This document shows positions 32,221-40,636 of a DNA stretch of 40,636 nucleotides, piece after piece. Each line of letters begins with the position of its first letter. Within the stretch, counting starts at the first letter, position 1. The stretch comes from Pseudoflavonifractor sp. An85 (GTDB taxonomy: Bacteria > Bacillota > Clostridia > Oscillospirales > Oscillospiraceae): positions 1 to 40,636 of the forward strand of contig NZ_NFHE01000023.1 of NCBI RefSeq assembly GCF_002161235.1, in the 5' to 3' direction. The position numbers and the translations under genes are program-made. Below the pieces are notes generated by a model. It was not told where the DNA came from, did no database searches, and worked only from the letters and a program-made list of their open reading frames with translations.

Positions 32221-33294
32221 ATGAAGAATTTGTTGAAAAAGAAGACCACCCGCACCGACTTTCTCACCTATCTGGGTGTCATCGTCGCCTTTGTCATTAT
32301 GTTTGCCTTACAACAGGCCGACATGCTGAAAAACTCCACCCAGGGTATGCTGGTGCCCGTGTGCTGCTTTGTGGTCATGGCCGTGTCCCTGAACCTCACC
32401 GTGGGCATCTTGGGTGAGCTGTCCCTGGGCCACGCCGGATTTATGAGCGTGGGTGCCTTCTCCGGTATCATCGCCGCCATGAGCCTGGAACAGAGCATCC
32501 CCTCCGATCTGGCCCGGCTCATCATCGCCATTGTGGTGGGCGCCATCTGCGCCGCTATCGCCGGGTTCATTGTAGGCGTGCCGGTGCTCCGCCTCCAGGG
32601 CGACTATCTGGCCATCGTCACCCTGGCCTTTGGTGAGATCATCAAGGAACTCATCAACTGTCTCATTGTGGGCTACGACGAAAATGGCCTGCACGTGATG
32701 TTCAATCTCTCAGGCAAGCTGAGCGTGGAAAACCTGAATATGACCGAAAACGGCGTGGCCATCATCAAAGGCGCTCAGGGCGCCGTGGGCGTGGACAAAT
32801 TGGCCACCTTCCCCATGGGCTTTGTGCTGGTGATGCTGTGTCTGGTCATCGTGCTCAACCTGGTGCGCAGCCGCACCGGTCGTGCCATCCTCTCCATCCG
32901 GGACAACCGCATCGCCGCTGAGAGTGTGGGCATCAACGTCACCAAGTACCGCCTCATGGCCTTTGTCATCTCCGCCGCTATGGCCGGTTCTGCCGGCGCT
33001 CTCTTCGGACTGAACTACTCCACCCTCTCCTCCACCCGCTTCGACTTCAACACCTCCATTCTGGTGCTGGTGTACGTGGTACTGGGCGGTCTGGGCAACA
33101 TTTGGGGTTCTATCATCGCCGCTGTGGTGCTGTATGTGCTGCCCGAGGCCCTGCGTGAATTCAACGACTACCGCATGCTGGTCTACGCCATCGTGCTCAT
33201 TCTGGTGATGTTGGCCACCAACAACGACCAATTCAAGGCCATGCTGGGCCGCATCCTGCCCAAGAGAAGAAAGGGGGCCGCTGCAAATGGCTAA
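32221..33294 (+). CDS. livM: branched-chain amino-acid ABC transporter permease LivM
   Basis: 357 residues with about nine to ten membrane segments. Diagnostic parts are LNLTVGILGELSLGHAGFMSVGAF and ILSIRDNRIAAESVGINVTKYRLMAFVISA, the ATPase-coupling loop; an insertion of about 40 residues after IVGYDENGL lies on the outside. It starts ten bases after livH (ATG 32,221 after a GGTGGGA site) and overlaps livG by eight bases. Confidence 0.93.
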   Translation: MKNLLKKKTTRTDFLTYLGVIVAFVIMFALQQADMLKNSTQGMLVPVCCFVVMAVSLNLTVGILGELSLGHAGFMSVGAFSGIIAAMSLEQSIPSDLARLIIAIVVGAICAAIAGFIVGVPVLRLQGDYLAIVTLAFGEIIKELINCLIVGYDENGLHVMFNLSGKLSVENLNMTENGVAIIKGAQGAVGVDKLATFPMGFVLVMLCLVIVLNLVRSRTGRAILSIRDNRIAAESVGINVTKYRLMAFVISAAMAGSAGALFGLNYSTLSSTRFDFNTSILVLVYVVLGGLGNIWGSIIAAVVLYVLPEALREFNDYRMLVYAIVLILVMLATNNDQFKAMLGRILPKRRKGAAANG

Positions 33295-34138
33295 AAAAGT
33301 ATTTGAAAAGGGAAAAATGGTCCCGGTGCCCAGCCACTCCATCATTCCCGAGCGTGACCTCCACAAATCCCCCATTCTGGAGTGCAGCCATTTAGGCATC
33401 GACTTTGGCGGTCTGGCCGCCGTGAAGGACTTCAACATCACCGTGGGCCGCACCGAGATAGCCGGCCTCATTGGCCCCAACGGCGCAGGCAAAACCACTG
33501 TGTTCAACCTGCTGACCAAGGTCTATCACCCCACCCGGGGCACCATCCTGGTGGATGGCATGGACACCTCAGGGAAAACCCCCGCCCAGGTCAACCGTAT
33601 GGGCATTGCCCGTACCTTCCAGAACATTCGTCTGTTCAACAATCTGTCCGTGGAGGACAACGTGAAGATCGGCCTGCACAACCACACCCGATACAACGCC
33701 CTGTCCAGCATTTTCCGCCTGCCCAGCTACTGGAAACAGGAGAAAATCGCCCATGAGAGCGCCATGGAGCTGCTGTCCATCTTCGACATGCAGGATCTGG
33801 CCGACCACAAGGCCGGCTCCCTGCCCTACGGTGCACAGCGTAGGCTGGAGATCGTCCGTGCCCTGGCCACCAACCCCTCCCTGCTGTTGCTGGACGAACC
33901 GGCTGCGGGCATGAACCCCTCCGAGACGGTAGAACTGATGGAAAACATCGTGAAGATCCGGGACACCTTCCAAATCGCCATCATGCTCATCGAGCACGAC
34001 ATGAACCTGGTCATGGGCATCTGCGAAGGCATCTGTGTGCTCAACTTCGGCCAGATCATCGCCAAGGGCACTGCCGAGGAGATTCAGAACAACCCGGTGG
34101 TCATCGAGGCCTATCTGGGCAAGCAGAAGGAGGGCTAA
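33287..34138 (+). CDS. livG: branched-chain amino-acid ABC transporter ATPase LivG
   Basis: 283 residues. Walker A GPNGAGKTT (63-71), LivG-type switch FQNIRLFNNLSVEDNV, signature-like LPYGAQRRLEIVRAL in place of LSGGQ, Walker B LLLLDEPAAGMNP, and the H-loop IEHDMNLVMGIC. The first 30 residues are a basic extension not usual in the family. AAGGGGG precedes the ATG at 33,287, which overlaps the livM end. It works as a heterodimer with LivF. Confidence 0.93.
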   Translation: MAKKVFEKGKMVPVPSHSIIPERDLHKSPILECSHLGIDFGGLAAVKDFNITVGRTEIAGLIGPNGAGKTTVFNLLTKVYHPTRGTILVDGMDTSGKTPAQVNRMGIARTFQNIRLFNNLSVEDNVKIGLHNHTRYNALSSIFRLPSYWKQEKIAHESAMELLSIFDMQDLADHKAGSLPYGAQRRLEIVRALATNPSLLLLDEPAAGMNPSETVELMENIVKIRDTFQIAIMLIEHDMNLVMGICEGICVLNFGQIIAKGTAEEIQNNPVVIEAYLGKQKEG

Positions 34139-34143
34139 GGACC

Positions 34144-34845
34144 ATGCTGAAAGTCAACAACATCAACGTCTATTACGGCGCCATCCACGCCATCAAGGAT
34201 ATCTCCTTCGAGGTACATCCCGGCGAGGTGGTCACCCTCATTGGCGCCAATGGCGCAGGCAAAACCACCACCTTGCAGACCATTTCCGGACTGCTCCACT
34301 CCCGCACCGGCTCCATTGAATTCATGGGAGAGAACATCATGGGCCAGCCCGCCCACAAGCTGGTGGGGAAAGGTCTGGCTCAGGTGCCCGAAGGCCGTCG
34401 GGTGTTCCTCCAGATGAGCGTAGAGGAGAACTTGGAGATGGGTGCCTACACCCAGCCCAAGTCCGCCGTGGCCGCAGGCATGGAACGGGCCTACGAGCTC
34501 TTCCCCCGTCTGAGTGAACGCCGCCGTCAGGTGGCGGGCACCCTGTCCGGCGGCGAGCAGCAGATGCTGGCCATGGGCCGCGCCCTCATGTCCAACCCCA
34601 AGCTGCTGATGCTGGACGAGCCCTCCATGGGTCTGGCCCCCATCCTGGTGGAACAGATCTTTGACATTATTCGCAACTTGCACAAGGCAGGCACCACCAT
34701 TTTGCTGGTGGAGCAAAATGCCCAGATGGCTCTGTCGGTGGCAGACCGGGGCTACGTGCTGGAGACAGGTAAGATCGTCTCCACCGGCACCGGCGCCCAG
34801 CTGCTCAACGACGAGTCGGTGAAAAAGGCATACTTAGGCGGCTAA
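34144..34845 (+). CDS. livF: branched-chain amino-acid ABC transporter ATPase LivF
   Basis: 233 residues, the usual LivF length. Walker A GANGAGKTT (34-42), Q-loop region VPEGRRVFLQMSVEENLEMG, signature LSGGEQQMLAMGRAL, Walker B LLMLDEPSMGLAP and VEQNAQMALSVADRGYVLETG, the LivF-type H-loop variant. It starts five bases after livG. Last gene of the operon. Confidence 0.94.
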   Translation: MLKVNNINVYYGAIHAIKDISFEVHPGEVVTLIGANGAGKTTTLQTISGLLHSRTGSIEFMGENIMGQPAHKLVGKGLAQVPEGRRVFLQMSVEENLEMGAYTQPKSAVAAGMERAYELFPRLSERRRQVAGTLSGGEQQMLAMGRALMSNPKLLMLDEPSMGLAPILVEQIFDIIRNLHKAGTTILLVEQNAQMALSVADRGYVLETGKIVSTGTGAQLLNDESVKKAYLGG

Positions 34846-34848
34846 ACC

Positions 34849-35025
34849 TCCGAAATATGCAAGCATATTTCGGAAAAAGCTGCAGCCCGCTGCATGCACC
34901 CTTGGGTCAAAGGACGACCCAAGAACACACTGGTGGGCTGAGAAGTGTTTTTTTCGATGCACATGTCCTCGGAAAAACGGATTCAATTTATTTTCCCGCC
35001 TTCGGGCGGGAAAACTCTGCCGAGG
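34849..35025 (+). other. stem-loop-rich intergenic region
   Basis: Several strong stems in about 180 bases: CCGAAATATGC/GCATATTTCGG (34,850-34,873); CAGCCC/GGGCTG (34,883-34,940) enclosing CTTGGGTC/GACCCAAG (34,901-34,923); and CCTCGG/CCGAGG (34,967-35,025) enclosing TTTTCCCGCC-TTCG-GGCGGGAAAA (34,991-35,014). No coding frame with a ribosome-binding site. It could be a structured 3' UTR of the liv operon or an independent RNA; no known RNA family was recognised. Confidence 0.45.
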
Positions 35026-35089
35026 GCTTTTCCTGCGTGTTAGATTTCTGGCATTTCTTGCGTAGATTTTGGCTTATAGAACAGCCTAA

Positions 35090-35130
35090 GCAACTCCCCA
35101 CAGATCATACCTCTGTGGGGAGTTGCTCTT
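35090..35130. terminator. bidirectional terminator between convergent operons
   Basis: GCAACTCCCCACAG (35,090-35,103) pairs perfectly with CTGTGGGGAGTTGC (35,112-35,125), followed by TCTTTT. It lies at the end of the liv region and the end of the leftward ABC operon. Confidence 0.85.
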
Positions 35131-35133
35131 TTA

Positions 35134-36519
35134 TTATCCTAGCACGATGCCGTTGATGGCCTCCACGAGGCTGACCACAGCGGAACGTTCCACCAGGCAC
35201 ATGGACGCTCCATCCACCTGGGCCAGGCAGTACGTGCCGTCCTGGCGGTATAAGGTGATCTTCACAGATGGGAAGTTGTCATCGGTGAGGTAGAGGGTGA
35301 GTTCCACTTCCTCCCCACCGGTGGGGTCCTGGTCGGTGAAGCTGCTGGCGGTCAGGCCGGTGAGGGCCGTTTCAAAGTCGGTGGCATCCACCTCGTTGCC
35401 GTCAAAGCTCCACACCGTGCTGTCCTCCGCCTGGTCGGCAGTGAGGGTGTAGCTCTCCCCGTCCAGAGTCACGTCCACCTGGTAGATCTGGGACACGTCG
35501 CCAGCGTACACCTCCTGGTGGCGCAGATCGTCGTAGGAGGCCGCCATCAGGTTGTCATAGTCCGTGCCGGTGATCTCGTAGATGATAGAGGAGTCTCCCA
35601 CCCGGACATAGGCGGACACGTCCTCGCCCTCCTCTGCCTCCTGGGCCTGTTCCTTCTGCTCTTGGGTGCGGCCCACCGAGAGCTTCACGGTGCCGTCCAC
35701 TGCATTGCCATCGTCGTCCTCCTCGGTATAGGCCACCGTCACCGTCAGGTCGGGGTTATCCAAGCCATAATTGGCCAGCTCCTCCTCCGTCACCTTGTAG
35801 TTGGCGTAGTTGGTCAGGCTCAAAAAACGCAGAGTATTGAGATACCCCTCGGTGCGGGTGGTACTCAAGGGCAGGTCTTGGTCCTGGACAAAATACACGT
35901 CGTCGACGCAGTAGGTATTCACGCTGTCCTCCAGATAATAGATGGAGTAGTCCTGCGCTCCACTAAACTGGATGGTGGTAACAGAGTCCAGATCAGGCAT
36001 CTTGTCGTTGCGGATGAGGTCCGAGAGCACAGCGTCATACTCCTCCAGCGGGTCATGATCCACCAGGTACACGTTACCATCTCCAATGGAGACGTACCGT
36101 TTTTCATCCATGGTGCTGTAGCTGCCCAGGGTGATCTGGTAGCTGTCCTGATCGGTGGTCAGGTCAATGGTACACACCGGCTCGTCCAGGCCGTACTGGC
36201 CGTAGTCCTCCACGTTCTCAATGACAAAGGACACGCCAAACGAGGTAAAGGGCTCCAGCAGATCCTCCATTTTGGTCTCGTCCACTGGGAAAGCTTCGTC
36301 CTCGTCATACACCCAGTCCCCATCCCGGTGGAAGGAGAGGGTGTTGGAGTCGTAGGTCCAGGAGAGGGTCTGCACCGCGCTGGAGTCAATCTCCAAAATG
36401 ATCTCATCGCTGTTGCTGATATCCTCTTTCACCTGCTGGAAGCGGGTCACCCCAAAGGTGATGGCGCACACCACCACCAGTACCCCCAGTAGCACACACA
36501 GTTTTTTATACCGTTTCAT
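35134..36519 (-). CDS. DUF4340-family membrane-anchored protein
   Basis: 461 residues. An N-terminal TM anchor (LCVLLGVLVVVCAITFGV) is followed by an extracytoplasmic, very acidic beta-rich region with repeated DUF4340-type units (WVYDEDEAFPVDETKMEDLL, YGLDEPVCTIDL, YGLDNPDLTVTVAY). In Bacillota such genes follow an ABC ATPase, permease and GldG-like gene, exactly as here, and are thought to be an accessory of that transporter. It overlaps the GldG-like gene by 14 bases. Substrate unknown. Confidence 0.85.
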   Translation of the reverse strand: MKRYKKLCVLLGVLVVVCAITFGVTRFQQVKEDISNSDEIILEIDSSAVQTLSWTYDSNTLSFHRDGDWVYDEDEAFPVDETKMEDLLEPFTSFGVSFVIENVEDYGQYGLDEPVCTIDLTTDQDSYQITLGSYSTMDEKRYVSIGDGNVYLVDHDPLEEYDAVLSDLIRNDKMPDLDSVTTIQFSGAQDYSIYYLEDSVNTYCVDDVYFVQDQDLPLSTTRTEGYLNTLRFLSLTNYANYKVTEEELANYGLDNPDLTVTVAYTEEDDDGNAVDGTVKLSVGRTQEQKEQAQEAEEGEDVSAYVRVGDSSIIYEITGTDYDNLMAASYDDLRHQEVYAGDVSQIYQVDVTLDGESYTLTADQAEDSTVWSFDGNEVDATDFETALTGLTASSFTDQDPTGGEEVELTLYLTDDNFPSVKITLYRQDGTYCLAQVDGASMCLVERSAVVSLVEAINGIVLG

Positions 36520-37954
36520 GCTGCACCTGCTTTCTTCTCACAACCACCACAATGCCCACACCCAGATACACCAGGGGGAATACACCGATCATCACGGTTT
36601 TCAGCAGCGAGGCCACCGAGTCACTGATGGTCAGGTAGTTGTAGTCCAGAGATTTGCTGCGAATGGAAATGGCCTCCCGCTCCCCGATGAGGTCGGACAG
36701 AGCGTTCATAGCCAAATCCAGGTTGGCCCCCGAGGAATAGGCGTTGCACGCATCGGTGAGGAAGTCCGAGGAGGAGAACCACACCATCTGTCCGTCGTTG
36801 CCGGTGTCAATGGTAAGACCCAGCACAAAGGGGCCGTCGGTGTCCCCTTCCTCCTTCTCGTAGGTGGTCAGGTCAAATCCAGCTGCCTTGCTGAAGGAGG
36901 TGTCCGAGGTGGTGAGCAAAGCGGTGACGGCAGAACTGGTGCTCTCATCGGTGGTCAAGCCCTGGGCAATGGAGAAAATGGGGTAATAACTCTCTTGGAC
37001 CAGGGGGTCAGTGATGTCATTGGAGAACATCTCCGGCATGACCAGATAAGGGTATCCAATGGCGTAGTGCTCCCGGTCCTGTTCCACCACAATGCCCTCC
37101 ACTGTTTTCACTCCGTACTCCTCCAAGAGGGTGTACAGGTTGGTCAGCGGATCATCTTCGGTGGGGCCTGCCATCACCAGCAGCTTGCCGCCGTTTTGGG
37201 TGTAGTCGGCCAGCATATCCCGCTCCTCCTCCGAGATATCACTGGTGGGCCCGTAGATGACCAGACAGTCGGCATCTTCGGGAATGGCATCCACCGTGAG
37301 TAGGGACAGGGTGTCGGTCTCCATATTCTCCTTCTCGATCTGCGCGGTGAACTTAGAGGGCAGTTCTGCCTCGCCGTGCCCCTCCAGGAAATACAGCTTG
37401 GGCAGCTCCTCGCTGACCACATAGTCAATGGCAGAGGTGATGGCACCCTCTCCGTCAAAGGAGTTGGTGTAGGAGTAAGTGTACATGTCCAAGTCGCTGA
37501 TATAAATATCCTCATAGGCCACATAGCGGCTGCGCTCCCCGCACTCCACAATGAGGCTGTTGTTGGACACCGTCTCATCCGTGTACTGTTGAGTAAAGGT
37601 GGGGTACACATCGGGGTTTTTCTTCACCACTTGGATGTGATCGGACAGGCTCTCATACTTGGCCAGGAGGTTTTCGATGACATCGTCCTCCTCCCCCGAC
37701 TGCACCACCCAATAGATGGTCACATCTTCTTCCAGGGCGCCCGCCACCACCTTGGTGTTGCTGGTGATGGAATAGAGCTGGGTGGCACTCATATCATACT
37801 TGGTCAAAGTGGTGGGCAGAGACGAAACCAGGATGTTGAGCACCAGGAGAATCGCCAGAACAATGGCGGTCAACACCAGGGAGTAGCCGCCTCCTTGTAA
37901 GGCCAGACCCGGGGTGTGGGGTTTTGACTCCCCTTTTTTCCAAAACTGCTTCAT
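36506..37954 (-). CDS. GldG-family ABC-associated protein
   Basis: 482 residues: N-terminal TM segment (LVLTAIVLAILLVLNILVSSL), a large extracytoplasmic domain of the ABC_transp_aux/GldG kind (KYDMSATQLYSITSNTK, VVSEELPKLYFLEGHGEAELP, LVIYGPTSDISEEE), and a C-terminal TM helix before a basic tail (VMIGVFPLVYLGVGIVVVVRRK). In Bacteroidota GldG acts in gliding; in Clostridia the function of this export-like complex is not known. Its ATG touches the permease stop at 37,954. Confidence 0.85.
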   Translation of the reverse strand: MKQFWKKGESKPHTPGLALQGGGYSLVLTAIVLAILLVLNILVSSLPTTLTKYDMSATQLYSITSNTKVVAGALEEDVTIYWVVQSGEEDDVIENLLAKYESLSDHIQVVKKNPDVYPTFTQQYTDETVSNNSLIVECGERSRYVAYEDIYISDLDMYTYSYTNSFDGEGAITSAIDYVVSEELPKLYFLEGHGEAELPSKFTAQIEKENMETDTLSLLTVDAIPEDADCLVIYGPTSDISEEERDMLADYTQNGGKLLVMAGPTEDDPLTNLYTLLEEYGVKTVEGIVVEQDREHYAIGYPYLVMPEMFSNDITDPLVQESYYPIFSIAQGLTTDESTSSAVTALLTTSDTSFSKAAGFDLTTYEKEEGDTDGPFVLGLTIDTGNDGQMVWFSSSDFLTDACNAYSSGANLDLAMNALSDLIGEREAISIRSKSLDYNYLTISDSVASLLKTVMIGVFPLVYLGVGIVVVVRRKQVQHETV

Positions 37955-38817
37955 CAGTTGTACCTCCGTTTCTCCAGGGACTGCACCGACAGGAAGAGGA
38001 AGAACACCACCACAGACAGGTAGTAGAAGATTCCCGTCAGGTCAAACACCCCGTTGACAAACACATAGAATCGCTCAAAGAGGGACAGCTGGGTCATGAT
38101 ATTGGGAAGCAGTCCTTCCAACAGGGTGGCGTCCACCTGATAGACCACGAATGCCGCCACCATCAGCACGCCCATGATGACAAAGGCCAGATTTTCCTGC
38201 CCCGTCACAAAGCGAATGACCAGCCCCAGGGCAATGGCAATCACCCACAGGGCTACCAGGGTACCCAGGGCACTGGAGGAGATGTATTCCGCCAGCTGCA
38301 CCGAGTAATAGTTGAACAAAATCACTGCAATGCCGATGCCAGCGGCAAAGCCCTGGTTGTCGGTGAGAGAGGAGATGAACACCCCCAGGGCAATGAGAGC
38401 CGCGCCCAGCACAAAGAATGCAAAAATGGAGCCGTAAGAGGTGGGCAGGTACACCTGGCCGTACCGAGAGAAAATAAGGGGGTAGAGGGAGACGATACAC
38501 AAAGGCACCAGATACACCACCAGCAGGGCCAAATACTTGCCCAGCACCACGCTGGTGGTGGAGATGGGCAGAGAATAGAGCAGCTGGTCAGTTTTTTGCT
38601 TGCGCTCCTCGGCGATAACCCGCATGGTGAGAATGGGCACGATGACCACAAACACCAGGCAACCAAAGGAGAGCACATACTCGAAATTGCTCACGGCCAT
38701 CTCCAGGTTGTACATCATGGCGCCAATCCCCACAAAGCACAGCAAGAAAGCCCCGAACACATAGGCCGTAAGGGTGTGGAAATAGCTTTTCAGTTCGTGT
38801 TGCAGTACGGCAATCAT
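37954..38817 (-). CDS. ABC-2 type permease (GldF-like)
   Basis: 287 residues with about six membrane helices. It begins MIAVLQHELKSYFHTLTAYVFGAF, typical of the GldF/NosY-like ABC-2 permeases, and contains MRVIAEERKQKTDQLLYSLPIST, the conserved cytoplasmic coupling segment that contacts the ATPase. Start and stop overlap the neighbours (ATGA with the ATPase gene). It would form the membrane channel of the transporter. Confidence 0.88.
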   Translation of the reverse strand: MIAVLQHELKSYFHTLTAYVFGAFLLCFVGIGAMMYNLEMAVSNFEYVLSFGCLVFVVIVPILTMRVIAEERKQKTDQLLYSLPISTTSVVLGKYLALLVVYLVPLCIVSLYPLIFSRYGQVYLPTSYGSIFAFFVLGAALIALGVFISSLTDNQGFAAGIGIAVILFNYYSVQLAEYISSSALGTLVALWVIAIALGLVIRFVTGQENLAFVIMGVLMVAAFVVYQVDATLLEGLLPNIMTQLSLFERFYVFVNGVFDLTGIFYYLSVVVFFLFLSVQSLEKRRYN

Positions 38818-39803
38818 GCCTCCTCCACCTCCTCGTCCATCTCTTCCGCCTCATCCTCTTGAGCGGGGGCCGTTTCGGTGAGTTCCAGGAACACATCCTC
38901 CAGGGAGGCCTTCTTCAACGTCATCTCCAGCAGGGGCACATCGCTTTCGGCAAAAGCCCAGAACAGCTGCCGGGTCATCTCATAGGGCTTGGGATGGCTG
39001 GTGTGGAAGTGGGTCTGGGTGTAGCCGCCCTCCTTGGCCTGGAAGGTGATGTCGGACAGATGGTCCAAACGGTCCAGCACCTCCTGCACCTCATCCGGCC
39101 CTGCCTGAGTGGTGAGAGTAATCTGGTTTTGGGTCAGCAGATCCCGCTCCAGGTTCTCCGGACAGTCGAAGGCCACCAACTTGCCGTGGGCAATGATGAG
39201 GATGCGGTCACAGATGGCCTGCACCTCGGAGAGAATGTGGGAGCTGAAAATCACGGTATGGGTACGTCCCAGCTCCCGAATGAGATCCCGGATCTCGATG
39301 ATTTGGATGGGGTCCAAGCCCACGGTGGGCTCATCCAGGATGATGACCTTGGGGTTGCCCAGCAGGGCCTGGGCAATGCCCACACGCTGGCGATAGCCCT
39401 TGGACAAGTCGCCAATGCGCCGGTGGGCCACGTGCTCAATCTTGGTCTGGGCCATCACATCCGTCACCTGATGCTTCAACTCCTCCCCTTTCAAGCCCTT
39501 GGCGCGGCCCACAAAGGTAAGGTACTCCACCGGCGATTCCCCCAGGTACAGGGGTGGCTGTTCGGGCAGATAGCCCATGAGTCGCTTGGCCTCTTTCGGC
39601 TCTTCAAAGATGTCATGTCCGTCAATGAGCACCCGCCCACTGGTGGCAGACAGGCACCCGGTCATGATGTTCATGGTGGTGGACTTTCCCGCCCCGTTGG
39701 GGCCCAAAAAGCCGTAGACGTGCCCCTCGTCGATTTCAAAGGACAGATCCCGCACCGCCATGACGTCACCATAACACTTGGTCAAGTGTTCCACTTGTAT
39801 CAT
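38814..39803 (-). CDS. ABC transporter ATPase (GldA/CcmA-like)
   Basis: 329 residues. Walker A GPNGAGKST (34-42), signature LSKGYRQRVGIAQAL, Walker B VIILDEPTVGLDP and the switch FSSHILSEVQ. Past residue 215 there is an extra domain ending in ASLEDVFLELTE, as in drug- and gliding-type exporters, then a highly acidic tail (QEDEAEEMDEEVEEA). The ATG at 39,803 follows GAGGAGG; the upstream extension of 15 codons is not supported. First gene of the four-gene operon. Confidence 0.9.
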   Translation of the reverse strand: MIQVEHLTKCYGDVMAVRDLSFEIDEGHVYGFLGPNGAGKSTTMNIMTGCLSATSGRVLIDGHDIFEEPKEAKRLMGYLPEQPPLYLGESPVEYLTFVGRAKGLKGEELKHQVTDVMAQTKIEHVAHRRIGDLSKGYRQRVGIAQALLGNPKVIILDEPTVGLDPIQIIEIRDLIRELGRTHTVIFSSHILSEVQAICDRILIIAHGKLVAFDCPENLERDLLTQNQITLTTQAGPDEVQEVLDRLDHLSDITFQAKEGGYTQTHFHTSHPKPYEMTRQLFWAFAESDVPLLEMTLKKASLEDVFLELTETAPAQEDEAEEMDEEVEEA

Positions 39804-39824
39804 GGTAAACCTCCTCACGGTTAA

Positions 39825-39862
39825 GGGTGGGCGCACCCACCCCTTCATACCTGGGCATTATA
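39825..39862 (-). promoter_or_regulatory. 5' leader and -10 of the ABC/GldG operon
   Basis: On the minus strand a TATAAT lies at 39,862-39,857, with no good -35 at 17 bases. Between it and the start codon, GGGTGGG (39,825-39,831) and CCCACCC (39,836-39,842) form a compact hairpin in the leader. Confidence 0.4.
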
Positions 39863-39892
39863 GTTCACCAAGCTGAAAGGATGCTGAAGTCA

Positions 39893-40620
39893 GGACCCCC
39901 GGCTAAGCCGGGGGCTTGAGTAAGCCCTAGAAGGGCATAATACAGACAACGCCCCTCAAGGGGCCCCGAATGGGTCGGTCAACTGCATTGCTGACTCATG
40001 GCGGGCCCCTTAAGGGGCTTTATTTATGCCTTCGTATTCTTGCTACCCGTAAACGGGTCAATGAACTCCTTTAGACATATCTGATCTGCTATCTTGTCCT
40101 CCTCTAATTGATTCCGGATGTATTCCTGTATCTGCTTTTTATTCCGTCCTACCGTATCTACGTAGTAACCTCTCGCCCAAAAATGTCGATCTCCATACTT
40201 GTACTTCAAATTCGCATGCCTATCAAATATCATAAGACTGCTTTTCCCTTTGAGATATCCCATAATCTGTGCTACACTAAGTTTTGGCGGTATACTGATC
40301 AGCATATGGATGTGATCTGGGCAAGCCTCTGCCTCTATGATTGTTACCCCTTTTTGTTCACACAATCTACGCAATATTTGCCCTATATCCCTTTTGATTT
40401 GCCCATATATCGCCATCCGCCGATATTTCGGCGCAAACACCACATGATATTGGCATCGCCATGTTGTGTGTGCTTGTTTCTCTATATCTTTTTCTTTCAT
40501 CGAAAAAACCTCCTGGTCTTTGTTGTTGCAGTTGGCCGACCGCAACCTCAATTTTACCAGAAGGTTTTTTCACTATATAATCTTTTTTACTCTCCCCAGC
40601 ATAGCTGGGGGTTGTCGTTA
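39893..40620 (-). mobile_element. IS200/IS605-type insertion sequence
   Basis: A single short transposase gene flanked by subterminal imperfect-free hairpins: CCCCCGGC-TAA-GCCGGGGG (39,896-39,914) on one side and CCCCAGC-ATA-GCTGGGG (40,594-40,610) on the other, and no terminal inverted repeats, as expected of IS200 elements that move as single-stranded circles. A second hairpin GCCCT/AGGGC lies at 39,924-39,936, and a GCCCCTTAAGGGGC stem with T run (40,005-40,023) may shield the transposase from outside transcription. Exact ends are approximate. Confidence 0.75.
40024..40500 (-). CDS. tnpA: IS200/IS605-family TnpA (HUH-Y1 transposase)
   Basis: 158 residues, the usual size for a Y1 transposase. 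It has the opening WRCQYHVVFAPKYRR, the HUH metal site H63-I-H65 (CPDHIHMLI), LKGKSS, and the catalytic tyrosine region FWARGYYVDTVG (about Y113), all intact. It nicks and rejoins single-stranded ends using the subterminal hairpins. The ATG at 40,500 is preferred as AGGAGG lies just upstream; the frame is open to 40,551. No TnpB partner is present. Confidence 0.93.
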   Translation of the reverse strand: MKEKDIEKQAHTTWRCQYHVVFAPKYRRMAIYGQIKRDIGQILRRLCEQKGVTIIEAEACPDHIHMLISIPPKLSVAQIMGYLKGKSSLMIFDRHANLKYKYGDRHFWARGYYVDTVGRNKKQIQEYIRNQLEEDKIADQICLKEFIDPFTGSKNTKA

Positions 40621-40636
40621 CGCTAAAGCTAACCAA

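Noticed and set aside
29917-33519. Long minus-strand open frames opposite livK, livH and livM
   Set aside because: They are His/Gly/Gln-rich antisense frames caused by G+C-biased third positions, with no domains and no ribosome-binding sites.
1-40636. CRISPR array
   Set aside because: No regularly spaced short repeats and no cas genes were seen.

Overview
The window looks like chromosomal DNA of a gut-type Clostridia, most likely Oscillospiraceae (Flavonifractor/Pseudoflavonifractor-like). This is inferred from the Bacillota-style Shine-Dalgarno sites, sigma-A promoters, moderately high G+C of the right half and gene families common in that group; no rRNA or marker gene fixes the taxonomy. 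It divides into a chimeric integrated island (about 150-29,000) and a conserved chromosomal flank (about 29,050-40,636).

The island is bounded by a 47-bp identical direct repeat of the 3' half of tRNA-Val(GAC): a half copy at 152-198 and the intact gene at 28,958-29,034. Next to the intact tRNA lie two overlapping tyrosine integrase genes, an excisionase-like gene, a replication-initiator-like winged-helix gene, a RHH-type DNA-binding gene, a DUF6809 gene, a DUF6076/sigma-factor pair and a DUF4160/DUF2442 pair. No relaxase, type IV secretion or phage structural genes were seen. A second half tRNA, tRNA-Thr(GGT), sits inside the island at 7,447-7,491. It is followed by a homologous copy of the same element left end, so the island seems to be built from at least two related elements.

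Cargo between the two left ends (600-7,440): a truncated RpiR regulator, a GNAT-methyltransferase fusion behind a strong promoter, leader peptide and attenuator, a possible small RNA, a KtrB/KtrA potassium uptake system with a DUF368 membrane protein, and a membrane-anchored XRE regulator.

Cargo in the second part (7,900-21,060) is visibly A+T-rich and defence-like. There is a DprA-like/phosphoribosyltransferase gene pair. There is also a tightly coupled minus-strand operon: two small single-TM proteins (one frameshifted), a 902-aa protein with two RNA-polymerase alpha-CTD-like HhH domains and a sigma-region-4-like HTH, a 660-aa paralogue of it, a ParB-like protein and a PLD-SNF2 helicase. 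I cannot match this operon to a named system and consider it the best candidate for something undescribed.

Right flank: an SDR oxidoreductase whose promoter is back-to-back with that of tRNA-Val, a full livKHMGF branched-chain amino-acid ABC transporter operon behind a consensus promoter, a convergent ABC/GldG/DUF4340 export-type operon, and an IS200/IS605-type insertion at the end.
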